Shown piece after piece: positions 38,754-47,231 of a stretch of DNA of 47,871 bases (the stretch's first letter is position 1; every line of letters starts with the position of its first letter). The translations under genes and the position numbers were made by a program. The notes beneath the pieces were generated by a model, which saw nothing but the letters and a program-made list of their open reading frames with translations, searched no databases and had not been told where the DNA came from. Source of the DNA: Oscillospiraceae bacterium (GTDB lineage: Bacteria > Bacillota > Clostridia > Oscillospirales > Oscillospiraceae); assembly GCA_902787755.1 (NCBI GenBank), contig CADAHL010000029.1:22867-70737 (forward strand), read 5' to 3'.

Positions 38754-38824
38754 CCCATCCGCACCCTTCGGGGTGCGGATGGGCAGAGAGAAGGGCTCTC
38801 CTCCCGAGAACCTTTCTCTCTGCC
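38754..38824 (+). other. Two consecutive mRNA hairpins after the binding-protein gene
   Basis: A perfect 13-bp stem (CCCATCCGCACCC/GGGTGCGGATGGG, 38754-38783) with a UUCG tetraloop is followed by a second stem (GGCAGAGAGAAGG/CCTTTCTCTCTGCC, 38782-38824). There is no T run, so this is probably a 3'-end stabiliser or attenuator within the operon rather than a terminator. Confidence 0.7.
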
Positions 38825-38849
38825 TCAAAACAGGACAGGAGGACGCGAA

Positions 38850-40334
38850 ATGACCAGCAAAATGCTGCAGAAGGCCAGAGACTTCGAAAAGAAGTATCTC
38901 CCTTATACCATATCCGAATTACCCAAATTCCACGTGACCGGCGGGATCGGCTGGATCAACGACCCCAACGGCTTTGCTCCCTACAAGGGCGAGTATCATC
39001 TGTTTTTCCAGTATTACCCCTACGATACCAAATGGGGTCCCATGCACTGGGGTCACGTCAAGACCAAGGACTTTATCCGCTGGGAGAGACTTCCCGCGGC
39101 TCTTGCTCCTGACTCCGATTATGACCGGGACGGCTGCTTCTCCGGCGGCGCGGTTGAGATGCCCGACGGACGGCATCTGCTGATGTACACCGGCGTGCGG
39201 AACATACGCCGCCGCAACGGCAGTATCGTGGCTTTTCAGACCCAGTGCATCGCTATCGGCGACGGGTTGGATTATGAGAAGCTGGAGGGCAATCCCGTCA
39301 TTACGGCAAAGCTTCTGCCCGAGGGCGGCAGCAGTGAGGACTTCCGGGATCCGAAGATCTGGAGGGAAGGGAACACCTATTACGCTGCCATCGGCAATCG
39401 CTGCGCCGACGGAAGCGGCACGATCCTCCTGTATCAGAGCAAGGACGCCAGAAATTGGGAGTATGTGAGCGTCCTGTCCGCCTGCCACAATCAGTACGGG
39501 CGGATGTGGGAATGCCCGGACTTCTTCCAGCTGGACGGAGAACATGTGCTGCTGGTCTCGCCTCAGGAGATGGCGGCCATTGGTCTGGAGTTTCATCCCG
39601 GCAATGCCAATGTATGCCTGATCGGCAGCTACGATAAAAAAGCCCATCATCTGAACCGGAAGAATGTCCATGCCATCGATTACGGTCTGGATTTCTATGC
39701 GCCTCAAACCTTGTTGACAGAAGATGGACGGCGGGTTATGATAGGATGGATGCAGAACTGGGAGACCTCCTCCTGCAAGCCCTCCGAGCTGCGCTTTATG
39801 GGTCAGATGACGCTGCCCAGAGAGCTGGCGATCCGCAACGGCCGCCTGTACCAGAACCCGGTGCGCGAGCTGGAGGCCTATCGGGGCGTGATGATCGACT
39901 ACCATAACGTGCTCATCAACGGCGAGACCAGCCTGCGGGGGATCAACGGACGGTACATCGACATGACCGTGATCGTACGCCCCGGCAACGAGAACAGCAT
40001 GTATAAGTGGTTCCGCCTGTATGTGGCCAGAGACGGCGAGCATTTCACCTTTATCCGTTTCCGGCCAGAGACCGGCACCATCAAGGTGGACCGGACCCAC
40101 AGCGGCTTCCCCCACGATATCGTGAATGTCCGCGAGTTTCCGGTGAGCCTGAAGGACGGCGTGCTGAAAATGCGGGTCGTCATGGACCGCTACAGTCTGG
40201 AGCTGTTCGTCAACGACGGCGAGCAGGCCGCATCCTTCGTGCTTTATACTCCGCTGGAGGCCAGCGCGGTCAGCTTCTCTTCTGACGGCAGCGTACTGGT
40301 GGACGTGGAGAAATATGAATTGCTGATGGAGTGA
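38850..40334 (+). CDS. Cytoplasmic GH32 beta-fructosidase (sucrose-6-P hydrolase-like)
   Basis: A 494-residue glycoside hydrolase family 32 enzyme without signal peptide. All three catalytic motifs are complete: WINDPNG (nucleophile D38), FRDPK (D167) and WECPDFF (acid/base E221). HYGHW-like PMHWGH and FSGGAV are also present, and a C-terminal beta-sandwich follows (about 330-494). It should hydrolyse imported fructo-oligosaccharides or sucrose to fructose and glucose; there is no PTS in the operon, so the substrate is probably not phosphorylated. An AGGAGG site is present. It overlaps the fructokinase ribosome-site region, and the genes are tightly coupled. Confidence 0.93.
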   Translation: MTSKMLQKARDFEKKYLPYTISELPKFHVTGGIGWINDPNGFAPYKGEYHLFFQYYPYDTKWGPMHWGHVKTKDFIRWERLPAALAPDSDYDRDGCFSGGAVEMPDGRHLLMYTGVRNIRRRNGSIVAFQTQCIAIGDGLDYEKLEGNPVITAKLLPEGGSSEDFRDPKIWREGNTYYAAIGNRCADGSGTILLYQSKDARNWEYVSVLSACHNQYGRMWECPDFFQLDGEHVLLVSPQEMAAIGLEFHPGNANVCLIGSYDKKAHHLNRKNVHAIDYGLDFYAPQTLLTEDGRRVMIGWMQNWETSSCKPSELRFMGQMTLPRELAIRNGRLYQNPVRELEAYRGVMIDYHNVLINGETSLRGINGRYIDMTVIVRPGNENSMYKWFRLYVARDGEHFTFIRFRPETGTIKVDRTHSGFPHDIVNVREFPVSLKDGVLKMRVVMDRYSLELFVNDGEQAASFVLYTPLEASAVSFSSDGSVLVDVEKYELLME

Positions 40335-40339
40335 TAGCG

Positions 40340-41308
40340 ATGGCGAAGAGCTTTGACGTGGTCGCGCTTGGCGAATTGCTCATTGATTTTACCGAGAATG
40401 GATCGAGCGCGCAGGGGAACCCCCTCCTGGAGGCCAATCCCGGCGGCGCACCCTGCAACGTGCTGGCCATGCTGCAGAAGCTGGACAAACGCACCGCCTT
40501 TATCGGCAAGGTGGGCAAGGACATGTTCGGCACCCAGCTTCGCCAGGCGGCTCTGGAGGCGGGGATCTGCATGGACTACCTGCAGATGGACGAGACCGTT
40601 CATACCACGCTGGCCTTTGTCAAGACCTTCCCCAACGGGGACCGGGATTTTTCCTTCTATCGGAATCCGGGCGCGGATATGATGCTCCGGGCCGAGGAGC
40701 TTCCGCTGAACGTGCTGAAGGATGTGAGGATCTTCCACTTCGGTACCCTGTCCATGACCCATGAGGAGGTTCGCTTTGCCACCCGCAAGGCGGTCACTCT
40801 GGCCAAAAACGCCGGGGCGCTGATTTCCTTCGATCCCAACCTGCGTCCTCCGCTGTGGTACAGCCTGGAAGAGGCAAAGGAACAGATCGCCTGGGGCCTC
40901 GGCCGCTGCGATATTCTGAAGATCGCCGACAACGAACTGGAGTTCATGACCGGCGAGACGGATTTCGACAAGGGCGCCAGACTTTTGCAGAAGGAATATC
41001 CCAATATCCGGGTCCTGAACGTGACCGCCGGCGCTGACGGAAGCTACAGCTTCTGCGGCGAGAAACGCGTCTTCGTTCCCAGCTTCCGCCTGGGCGGTAC
41101 CATTGAGACCACCGGCGCCGGAGATACCTTCTGCGCCTGCGTGCTCAACTACCTGCTGGAGCATGAGATCGACAAGATGAATGAAGCGCGCATGACCGAA
41201 ATGCTGCGTTTCGCCAATGCGGCGGCCTATCTGGTCACCACCAAGAAGGGCGCCATCCGCTCCATGCCGGAGCGGGCGGAAGTCCAGGAGATCCTGGACA
41301 ACAACTGA
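40340..41308 (+). CDS. PfkB-family fructokinase
   Basis: A 322-residue sugar kinase, expected to convert the fructose released by the GH32 enzyme to fructose-6-phosphate with ATP. MAKSFDVVALGELLIDFTEN is the usual fructokinase start. NPGGAPCNVLAML is the first PfkB signature region and ETTGAGDTFCACV the second, with catalytic base D262. ISFDPNLRPPLW and IADNELEFMTG are typical of bacterial fructokinases. The ATG at 40340 follows GGAG by eight bases, only five bases after the GH32 stop; an in-frame GTG at 40331 overlaps that stop but is less likely. Confidence 0.94.
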   Translation: MAKSFDVVALGELLIDFTENGSSAQGNPLLEANPGGAPCNVLAMLQKLDKRTAFIGKVGKDMFGTQLRQAALEAGICMDYLQMDETVHTTLAFVKTFPNGDRDFSFYRNPGADMMLRAEELPLNVLKDVRIFHFGTLSMTHEEVRFATRKAVTLAKNAGALISFDPNLRPPLWYSLEEAKEQIAWGLGRCDILKIADNELEFMTGETDFDKGARLLQKEYPNIRVLNVTAGADGSYSFCGEKRVFVPSFRLGGTIETTGAGDTFCACVLNYLLEHEIDKMNEARMTEMLRFANAAAYLVTTKKGAIRSMPERAEVQEILDNN

Positions 41309-41481
41309 GTAATTTCCACGGCCCCGGCCACTCCACACCAATGGTCGGCAAGCTGTGAAAAAAAGGAGGAAAAAACGCCCCGGCTCGGGCTGCGGCAGTG
41401 TGGAGACCTGTCGTAACGCCGGATGCGCAAGCACCGGCGAGGGCACATCAGGCGGAGGCCGTGTGTCCGGAGTCGAAAACT

Positions 41482-42663
41482 ATGGCAACTGTACAGCTCA
41501 AGAACATCAAGAAAGTCTACCCCTTCGTCAGCGGCGAACAGAAGAAGTCCAAGAAGAAAAAGGACGACGAACCCGAGAAGAAGAAAGCCAACCTCCAGAT
41601 CACCGATGAAGGCGTCGTTGCAGTGCAGGCGTTCAACCTGGACATCAAGGACAAGGAATTCATCGTACTGGTCGGCCCCTCCGGCTGCGGCAAGTCCACC
41701 ACCCTGCGTATGGTGGCCGGTCTGGAGGAGATCTCTGATGGCGAGCTCATCATCGACGGCAAGGTCATGAACGACGTGGCCCCCAAGGACCGCGACATCG
41801 CCATGGTTTTCCAGAACTACGCTCTGTATCCCCATATGACCGTGTATGACAACATGGCCTTCTCCCTGAAGCTGCGCAAGGAGCCCAAGGACGTGATTGA
41901 CAAGAAGGTCCGTGAGGCTGCTGAAATCCTGGACATCACCCAGTACCTGGAGCGTAAGCCCAAGGCGCTGTCCGGCGGCCAGCGCCAGCGTGTGGCCATC
42001 GGCCGCGCCATCGTCCGTGACCCCAAGGTCATGCTGATGGACGAGCCCCTCTCCAACCTGGACGCCAAGCTGCGTAACGAGATGCGCGCTGAGATCATCA
42101 AGCTGCGTCAGCGCATCAACACCACCTTCATGTACGTCACCCATGACCAGACCGAGGCTATGACTCTGGGCGACCGGATCGTCATCATGAAGGACGGCTA
42201 CATCCAGCAGATCGGCACTCCCCAGGACGTGTTCAATCATCCCTCCAACCTGTTCGTGGCCGGCTTCATCGGCATGCCCGTCATGAACTTCTTCGACGCC
42301 GAGCTCAAGCGCGAGGGCAATAAGTTCTTCGTGGAAGTGGGCGGCATCAAGGTCGAGCTGTCCGCCGACAAGGAAGAGCGCCTGCTGAAGAACGACGTGC
42401 AGAGCCAGCCCATTACCCTGGGCGTGCGTCCCGAGCACACCGACGTGGCCGAGAAGGGCATCAAGGCTACTGTGGAAGTGGCTGAGATGATGGGCTCCAG
42501 CGTCCACCTGCATGTCAATGCCAACGGCCGCGACGTCATTATCATCGTCCCCACCATCGACATGACCGGCAACTACAACCTGGGCGACACGGTCCACTTC
42601 ACCTTCGACGGCAAGGTGGCCCACGTCTTCTCCAAGGAGACCGACAAGAACCTGGAGTTCTGA
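41482..42663 (+). CDS. MsmX/UgpC-type sugar ABC ATPase with Lys-rich insertion
   Basis: A 393-residue ATPase that should energise the two permeases. Walker A GPSGCGKST is at 65-73, Q-loop in VFQNYALYPHM, signature LSGGQRQRVAIGR from 163, Walker B VMLMDEP (D187-E188), and the H-loop in YVTHDQTEAMTLGD. A C-terminal OB-like TOBE domain spans about 270-390. Unusually, a charged insert (about residues 15-42, including KKSKKKKDDEPEKKK) sits between the first strand KNIKKVYP and GVVAVQAFNLDIKD. The ATG at 41482 is nine bases after GGAG. Most Firmicutes use one shared MsmX elsewhere; here it is placed at the operon's end. The terminator at 42702 closes the operon. Confidence 0.94.
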   Translation: MATVQLKNIKKVYPFVSGEQKKSKKKKDDEPEKKKANLQITDEGVVAVQAFNLDIKDKEFIVLVGPSGCGKSTTLRMVAGLEEISDGELIIDGKVMNDVAPKDRDIAMVFQNYALYPHMTVYDNMAFSLKLRKEPKDVIDKKVREAAEILDITQYLERKPKALSGGQRQRVAIGRAIVRDPKVMLMDEPLSNLDAKLRNEMRAEIIKLRQRINTTFMYVTHDQTEAMTLGDRIVIMKDGYIQQIGTPQDVFNHPSNLFVAGFIGMPVMNFFDAELKREGNKFFVEVGGIKVELSADKEERLLKNDVQSQPITLGVRPEHTDVAEKGIKATVEVAEMMGSSVHLHVNANGRDVIIIVPTIDMTGNYNLGDTVHFTFDGKVAHVFSKETDKNLEF

Positions 42664-42701
42664 GTTTCAACTTCCTGACTTATCCCAAAAAGAATCTGCC
42701 C

Positions 42702-42743
42702 CCGGGGCACCCTCCGCAAGGAAGGTGTCCCGGCTTTTGTTTT
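42702..42743 (+). terminator. Terminator of the sugar ABC operon
   Basis: CCGGGGCACCCTCC (42702-42715) pairs with GGAAGGTGTCCCGG (42720-42733), followed by CTTTTGTTTT. Confidence 0.85.
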
Positions 42744-43166
42744 GGGCTGGTTTTTGGCTTAAGGAGGTCGCCTCAAAAGAGCATATTGCGGGTAATGAAC
42801 AACCCTGCCATTCCGAGGAACCAGTGCTCACACAGCTGGCGCAAAAGTTTGTGCAGCCAAATCAAAGATTTGGACAATCACTTATGGTGACGTGGAAATC
42901 TGTTTTCCACCTCATCCGCCTCGCTAACGCTCGGCACCTTCCCCTCAAGGGGAAGGCTTGATAGATGCACCACCAAAGGCTTCCCCTCGAGGGGAAGCTG
43001 TCAGCCGGCAGGCTGACTGATGAGGTGTCAAAAGATACGGATTGCCGCGTCGCTTCGCTCCTCGCAATGACAGGGCTAAAAGCATTATCTTCTATTGTGC
43101 TCTGGATTTTGTGGGGGCAAAATCCGATGCTCGTTATGACAGTGGACAAAAAGTTCCCCCCCCCAA
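42744..43166. repeat. Gene-free island of interspersed repeats
   Basis: No gene seen. It contains CTTCCCCTCAAGGGGAAGG (about 42940-42958) and a related CTTCCCCTCGAGGGGAAG (about 42978-42997), joined to a GTCAGCCGGCAGGCTGAC palindrome. Next come GATTGCCGCGTCGCTTCGCT and CTCGCAATGACA (about 43039-43073), and a GAGGAACCAGTGCTCACACA piece near 42816. All are of the small dispersed types seen repeatedly in clostridial genomes. A run of nine C lies at about 43156-43164. Confidence 0.65.
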
Positions 43167-43195
43167 TTGAGATATGCCTGGTCGTATGATATACT
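43167..43195 (+). promoter_or_regulatory. Promoter of the nuclease-like gene
   Basis: TTGAGA (43167-43172), 17-bp spacer, TATACT (43190-43195). Confidence 0.65.
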
Positions 43196-43231
43196 ATTGA
43201 CAAAAGAAACGGAGAAAGGCGGAAAAGTGAA

Positions 43232-44299
43232 ATGGTTACCTCTTTGTTGGCACATCTATATTCGCATATCAAGGGCTCGCAGGAAGACGTGGCGACTCTA
43301 TCTCTGCAATACATCGTCTCGCGCTCGGCGGCGCTGAACCGTGAATTCAGCCGGCTTCTTTGCCGCGCTCTACACGGAGATATAGGCACGGAGCTGAACT
43401 ACGTATGTCAGTCTGTGGGGGAAAACCTGGAGCGGCCGGATATCGCCGGTATTGATCCAAACGGCAAGGAACAGATCCTTTGTGAGGCCAAATTCTATGC
43501 CGGCCTGACAGACAACCAGCCAAACGGATACCTGGACCGGCTACAGAAGGAAGGGGCGTATGGCCTAGTGTTCATTTGCCCGGCTGCGCGCAAAGTGACG
43601 CTGTGGAGCAAGCTGCTGGAACTGTGCAGAGAACGGAGTGTCGTGGACCTTGACGAATACTGTGTGGTAATCGGCGGCGTGCGGATGTCGATCCTTACAT
43701 GGGGCGATATCGTGGAATCCCTGCGACACGTGGCATCCTCCGAAGCGACAGACGCGTTGCCAGATATCTACCAGTTAGATGGATTCTGTAGACTGATGGA
43801 TAGCGAGGCGTTTGTACCGCTTTCACCGGAGGACCTCGGTCCGGAAGTCGCCAGAAAAGAAGAGCGGTTTTACCACATTCTCGACGCACTGATAGATTAC
43901 CTAAAGGCAGATAAATCTCTTTCTCCGAGCACAAAAGGCGTAAAAGCAACGGCTTACCGACAAGGGTATGCACGAGCTATCAAAATTCGTGGATACTGGC
44001 TCTCTATAAACTATGACCGCGATTTATGGATGAATCCAGCATCGAAAGAGACTCCGTTTTGGGTTGCCATTCGCTCGGGAGAAGATTGGAAGCAGACCGA
44101 TTATATCTTACGCGCTTTGCAGCGATTCCCTGCTGCTGAACACGATTCAAAGTGGGATTTGACTTATCTGGCGCTGTATCCTATACTTTATGGAACGCTG
44201 GATGAAATTGTAGCGTCAATGAAGGCCCAAATAATTGATTATATTGACACTGTTGAGGAAACAAGGGTAAAGGGCAATATTCCTCTGGGGAACGGCTAA
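43232..44299 (+). CDS. PD-(D/E)XK nuclease-like protein
   Basis: A 355-residue soluble protein, not firmly assigned. An N-terminal helical part (HIKGSQEDVATLSLQYIVSR) precedes a restriction-enzyme-like core: PDI (D70), a strand ILCEAKF with E85-x-K87, and NQPNGYL (Q96), the spacing of a PD-(D/E)XK active site. The C-terminal half (about 200-345) has SPSTKGVKATAYRQGYARAI and IKIRGYWLSINYDRDLW, possibly a recognition domain. Codon choice is visibly less GC-biased than in neighbours and the flanks are full of repeats, so recent transfer is likely. A role in defence against foreign DNA is plausible but unproven; no methylase or helicase partner is present. AAAGGCGG precedes the ATG. Confidence 0.75.
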   Translation: MVTSLLAHLYSHIKGSQEDVATLSLQYIVSRSAALNREFSRLLCRALHGDIGTELNYVCQSVGENLERPDIAGIDPNGKEQILCEAKFYAGLTDNQPNGYLDRLQKEGAYGLVFICPAARKVTLWSKLLELCRERSVVDLDEYCVVIGGVRMSILTWGDIVESLRHVASSEATDALPDIYQLDGFCRLMDSEAFVPLSPEDLGPEVARKEERFYHILDALIDYLKADKSLSPSTKGVKATAYRQGYARAIKIRGYWLSINYDRDLWMNPASKETPFWVAIRSGEDWKQTDYILRALQRFPAAEHDSKWDLTYLALYPILYGTLDEIVASMKAQIIDYIDTVEETRVKGNIPLGNG

Positions 44300-44313
44300 T
44301 ACCGGAGGACAAA

Positions 44314-44649
44314 ATGACGCACCTGGATTTTTAACAGTTCATTGCCCGGCATAAGTGGATTTTTGCGAAGACATACGCCGCGTTTTGCCCGCATGAGTAT
44401 GTGGTCAAGGATCGGCTGACAGAAGAGGAAAAGCGCATCTTTGAGCAGATCGTAGTATTCATTCGGGAGAACGGCTTTGCCGCCGTGTATGGACGCAAGG
44501 GCCCGAATTGCTATTACACCGTGGATGAGCATTACTACTGGACGATGGGGGCTCCGATAGAGGAGACGACGATCCTCAACCGTGCCAGACTGTCGGATTA
44601 CACTTTCACGGAAACCAAGCGGGGACTTGTTGTGCAGTATAAGCGATAA
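44314..44649 (+). pseudogene. Small conserved unknown protein with stop at codon 7
   Basis: A strong GGAGGAC site is followed by ATG ACG CAC CTG GAT TTT, then TAA (44332-44334). Past the stop the same frame continues for about 105 codons: QFIARHKWIFAKTYAAFCPH, EYVVKDRLTEEEKRIFEQIV, and so on to the TAA at 44647-44649. The continuation is plainly protein-like (YYTVDEHYYWTMGAPIEETT), so a single substitution (for example GAA or CAA to TAA) probably broke the gene. Translation could restart at GTG 44401 to give an 82-residue product, but no good site is seen. Family and function unknown. It follows the nuclease-like gene by 14 bp. Confidence 0.7.
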
Positions 44650-44654
44650 GTATT

Positions 44655-44690
44655 ATGGCCGCTGGCAAACACCAGCGGCCATTTGATTTC
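44655..44690 (+). terminator. Terminator after the small broken gene
   Basis: ATGGCCGCTGG (44655-44665) pairs with CCAGCGGCCAT (44672-44682), followed by TTGATTTC. Confidence 0.65.
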
Positions 44691-44713
44691 GTATCTGCTA
44701 GAATAAAACCCGA

Positions 44714-44760
44714 AGGAGGCAACTTCCTTACGAAGTGCCTCCCCCGGGCAGGTCCTTTTT
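44714..44760. repeat. Palindromic element upstream of feoAB
   Basis: GGAGGCAACTTC and GAAGTGCCTCC pair around CTTAC (about 44714-44742), with a single unpaired base, followed by CCCGGGCAGG and T6. It could act as a rightward terminator or be a dispersed element. It lies just upstream of the feoAB promoter. Confidence 0.5.
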
Positions 44761-44782
44761 TGATGGGAAGAGGAGGCTCTCG

Positions 44783-44811
44783 TTGCAAATGGAACACTCC
44801 TGTGCTACAAT
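44783..44811 (+). promoter_or_regulatory. Promoter of the feoAB operon
   Basis: TTGCAA (44783-44788), 17-bp spacer, TACAAT (44806-44811). The leader of about 50 nt has no recognisable Fur box. Confidence 0.7.
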
Positions 44812-44866
44812 GACTCTGCTTTGACTAAGAAATGATTCCCGAAGAGAGAAAGAGGAAAAATCGGAT

Positions 44867-47221
44867 ATGACGATACGAGATCTGAAGGTGGGCCAGTCTG
44901 CCCGGATCGAAAAGGTCGGCGGGGAAGGCTCGCTGCGCCAGCACTTTCTGGATATGGGCGTGATCCCCGGCGCGGTGGTCACGCTGGTCAAACTGGCTCC
45001 CATGGGCGACCCCATGGAGCTGAGGCTGCACGGCTACGAGCTGACCCTTCGTCTGGCAGACGCCGAGCAGATCCAGGTGACCGCGCTGGATACGGCAGGG
45101 GAGGAGAACCGGAGCCGGCGGGGGGAGCGCCGCCGTGCGGAGCATCCCGGTCTGGGCGAAGAGGGCAAATTCCACCCCAAGGGCAGCGGCGACCCGCTGC
45201 CGGAGGGCACGCCCCTGACCTTTGCTCTGGTGGGCAATCAAAACTGCGGCAAGACCACGCTGTTCAATCAGCTCACCGGCGCCAACCAGCATGTGGGCAA
45301 TTTCCCCGGCGTCACCGTGGACCGGAAGGACGGCGCGATCCGCGGCCAGAAGAACAGCTCCGTCACCGACCTGCCGGGCATCTATTCCATGTCGCCCTAC
45401 TCCAGCGAGGAGCTGGTCAGCCGGAATTTTGTCCTCCGGGAGAAGCCCCGGGCCATCATCAATATCGTGGACGCCACCAACATCGAGAGGAACCTGTATC
45501 TGACCATGCAGCTGCTGGAGATGAACGTGCCCATGGTGGTGGCGCTGAACATGATGGACGAGCTGCACGGCAACGGCGGCTCCATCGACGTCAACGCCAT
45601 GGAGCAGATGCTGGGAGTACCGGTGGTGCCGATCTCGGCGGTGCGCAACGAGGGCGTGGACGAGCTGGTGCGCCATGCGGTCCACGTGGCCTATTACCAG
45701 GAGCGGCCTCTGCGCCAGGACTTCTGCGGCGCCTCCGATCATGGCGGGGCGGTGCACCGCTGCCTGCACGCGGTAAGCCATCTGATCGAGGACCATGCCC
45801 AGGCCGCCGGTCTGCCGGTGCGATTCTCGGCCAGCAAGCTCATTGAAGGCGACACGCTGATCCTGAACCAGCTGAGCCTGGACCAGAACGAAAAGGAAAT
45901 GCTGGAGCACATTGTGCTGCAGATGGAGACCGAGAGGGGCCTGGACCGGAGCGCGGCCATCGCGGATATGCGCTTTGCCTATATTGAGAAGGTCTGTCAG
46001 GCCTGCGTGACCAAGCCCCACGAGAGCCGGGAGCACAAGCGCAGCGAACAGCTGGACCGGATCCTGACCGGCAAGTACACCGCGATCCCGGTGTTCGTAG
46101 CGGTGATGGCCCTGATCTTCTACCTGACCTTCAGCGTCATCGGCGCCTGGCTCCAGGACCTGCTGGCCGCAGGGATCGAGGCGCTGACCGCCGTGGTGGA
46201 TACGGCCCTGAGCAGCGCCGGGGTAAACCAGGCGATCCACAGCCTGATCGTGGACGGCATCTTTGAGGGTGTGGGCAGCGTACTGAGCTTCCTGCCCATC
46301 ATCGTGACCATGTTCTTCTTCCTGTCCCTGCTGGAGGACAGCGGGTATATCGCCCGGGTGGCCTTCTTCATGGACAAGCTGCTGCGAAAGATCGGCCTGT
46401 CCGGCCGGAGCATCGTGCCCATGCTCATCGGCTTCGGCTGCACGGTGCCGGCGGTCATGTCCACCCGGACCCTGCCCAGCGACCGGGACCGGCGCATGAC
46501 CATCCTGCTGACTCCCTTCATGAGCTGCACGGCCAAGCTGCCCATCTACGCCTTCTTTGTGGCGGCATTCTTCCCGAACCATGGCTGGCTGGTGATCACC
46601 GCGCTGTATCTGCTGGGGATCCTGCTGGGGATCCTGGCGGCGCTGCTGTATAAGAAGACCCTGTTTACCGGCGAGGCGGTGCCCTTCGTCATGGAGCTGC
46701 CCAATTACCGCCTGCCCGGCCTGCGCAACGTGCTGCAGCTTCTCTGGGAAAAGGCCAAGGACTTCCTGCAGAAAGCCTTCTCTGTGATCCTGATCGCCAC
46801 GGTTGCGGTCTGGTTCCTGCAGAGCTTTGACTTCACCCTTAATCTGGTGGAGAACGCCCACGACAGTATGCTGGCTGCCATCGCCGGCGTCCTGGTGCCC
46901 GTTTTCCAGCCTCTGGGGCTGGGGGATTGGCGGATCTGCACCTCCCTGATCTCCGGCTTTATGGCCAAGGAGAGCGTGGTCTCGGTGCTGGAGGTGCTCT
47001 TCGGCGGCGAGGGCGGGGTGAACGCGGCGCTGACCACCCTGTCCGCCGCGGCCCTGCTGGTGTTCAGCCTGCTCTATACCCCCTGCGTGGCGGCGGTGGC
47101 TTCCATCAAGCGGGAGCTTGGCGGCAGGTGGGCCGCTGCGGTGGTCCTGTGGCAGTGCGTGGTGGCCTGGGCGGCTGCGCTGATCGTGCGCCTGGTGGGC
47201 CTGCTGCTCGGCCTTGCGTGA
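44867..47221 (+). CDS. feoB: FeoA-FeoB fusion, ferrous iron transporter
   Basis: A 784-residue membrane protein for GTP-driven Fe2+ uptake. Residues 1-75 are a FeoA-type SH3-like domain (RIEKVGGEGSLRQHFLDMGV), usually a separate protein. A basic linker (about 78-115) leads to the cytoplasmic G domain with G1 GNQNCGKT (123-130), G3 DLPG (168-171) and G4 NMMD (228-231). The membrane part (from about 405) contains the two gate regions: FFLSLLEDSGYIARVAFFMD with PMLIGFGCTVPAVM, and the second with ISGFMAKESVVSVLEVLF and LYTPCVAAVA. The conserved Cys in GFGC and TPC are present. The ATG at 44867 has an AGAGGAA site about 10 bases away. It is followed within 10 bp by a Cys-rich partner. Confidence 0.96.
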   Translation: MTIRDLKVGQSARIEKVGGEGSLRQHFLDMGVIPGAVVTLVKLAPMGDPMELRLHGYELTLRLADAEQIQVTALDTAGEENRSRRGERRRAEHPGLGEEGKFHPKGSGDPLPEGTPLTFALVGNQNCGKTTLFNQLTGANQHVGNFPGVTVDRKDGAIRGQKNSSVTDLPGIYSMSPYSSEELVSRNFVLREKPRAIINIVDATNIERNLYLTMQLLEMNVPMVVALNMMDELHGNGGSIDVNAMEQMLGVPVVPISAVRNEGVDELVRHAVHVAYYQERPLRQDFCGASDHGGAVHRCLHAVSHLIEDHAQAAGLPVRFSASKLIEGDTLILNQLSLDQNEKEMLEHIVLQMETERGLDRSAAIADMRFAYIEKVCQACVTKPHESREHKRSEQLDRILTGKYTAIPVFVAVMALIFYLTFSVIGAWLQDLLAAGIEALTAVVDTALSSAGVNQAIHSLIVDGIFEGVGSVLSFLPIIVTMFFFLSLLEDSGYIARVAFFMDKLLRKIGLSGRSIVPMLIGFGCTVPAVMSTRTLPSDRDRRMTILLTPFMSCTAKLPIYAFFVAAFFPNHGWLVITALYLLGILLGILAALLYKKTLFTGEAVPFVMELPNYRLPGLRNVLQLLWEKAKDFLQKAFSVILIATVAVWFLQSFDFTLNLVENAHDSMLAAIAGVLVPVFQPLGLGDWRICTSLISGFMAKESVVSVLEVLFGGEGGVNAALTTLSAAALLVFSLLYTPCVAAVASIKRELGGRWAAAVVLWQCVVAWAAALIVRLVGLLLGLA

Positions 47222-47231
47222 GGAGGCGGCC

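Noticed and set aside
44811-44867. Fur or DtxR box in the feoAB leader
   Set aside because: The stretch around TTTGACTAAGAAATGAT lacks enough symmetry to match either consensus.
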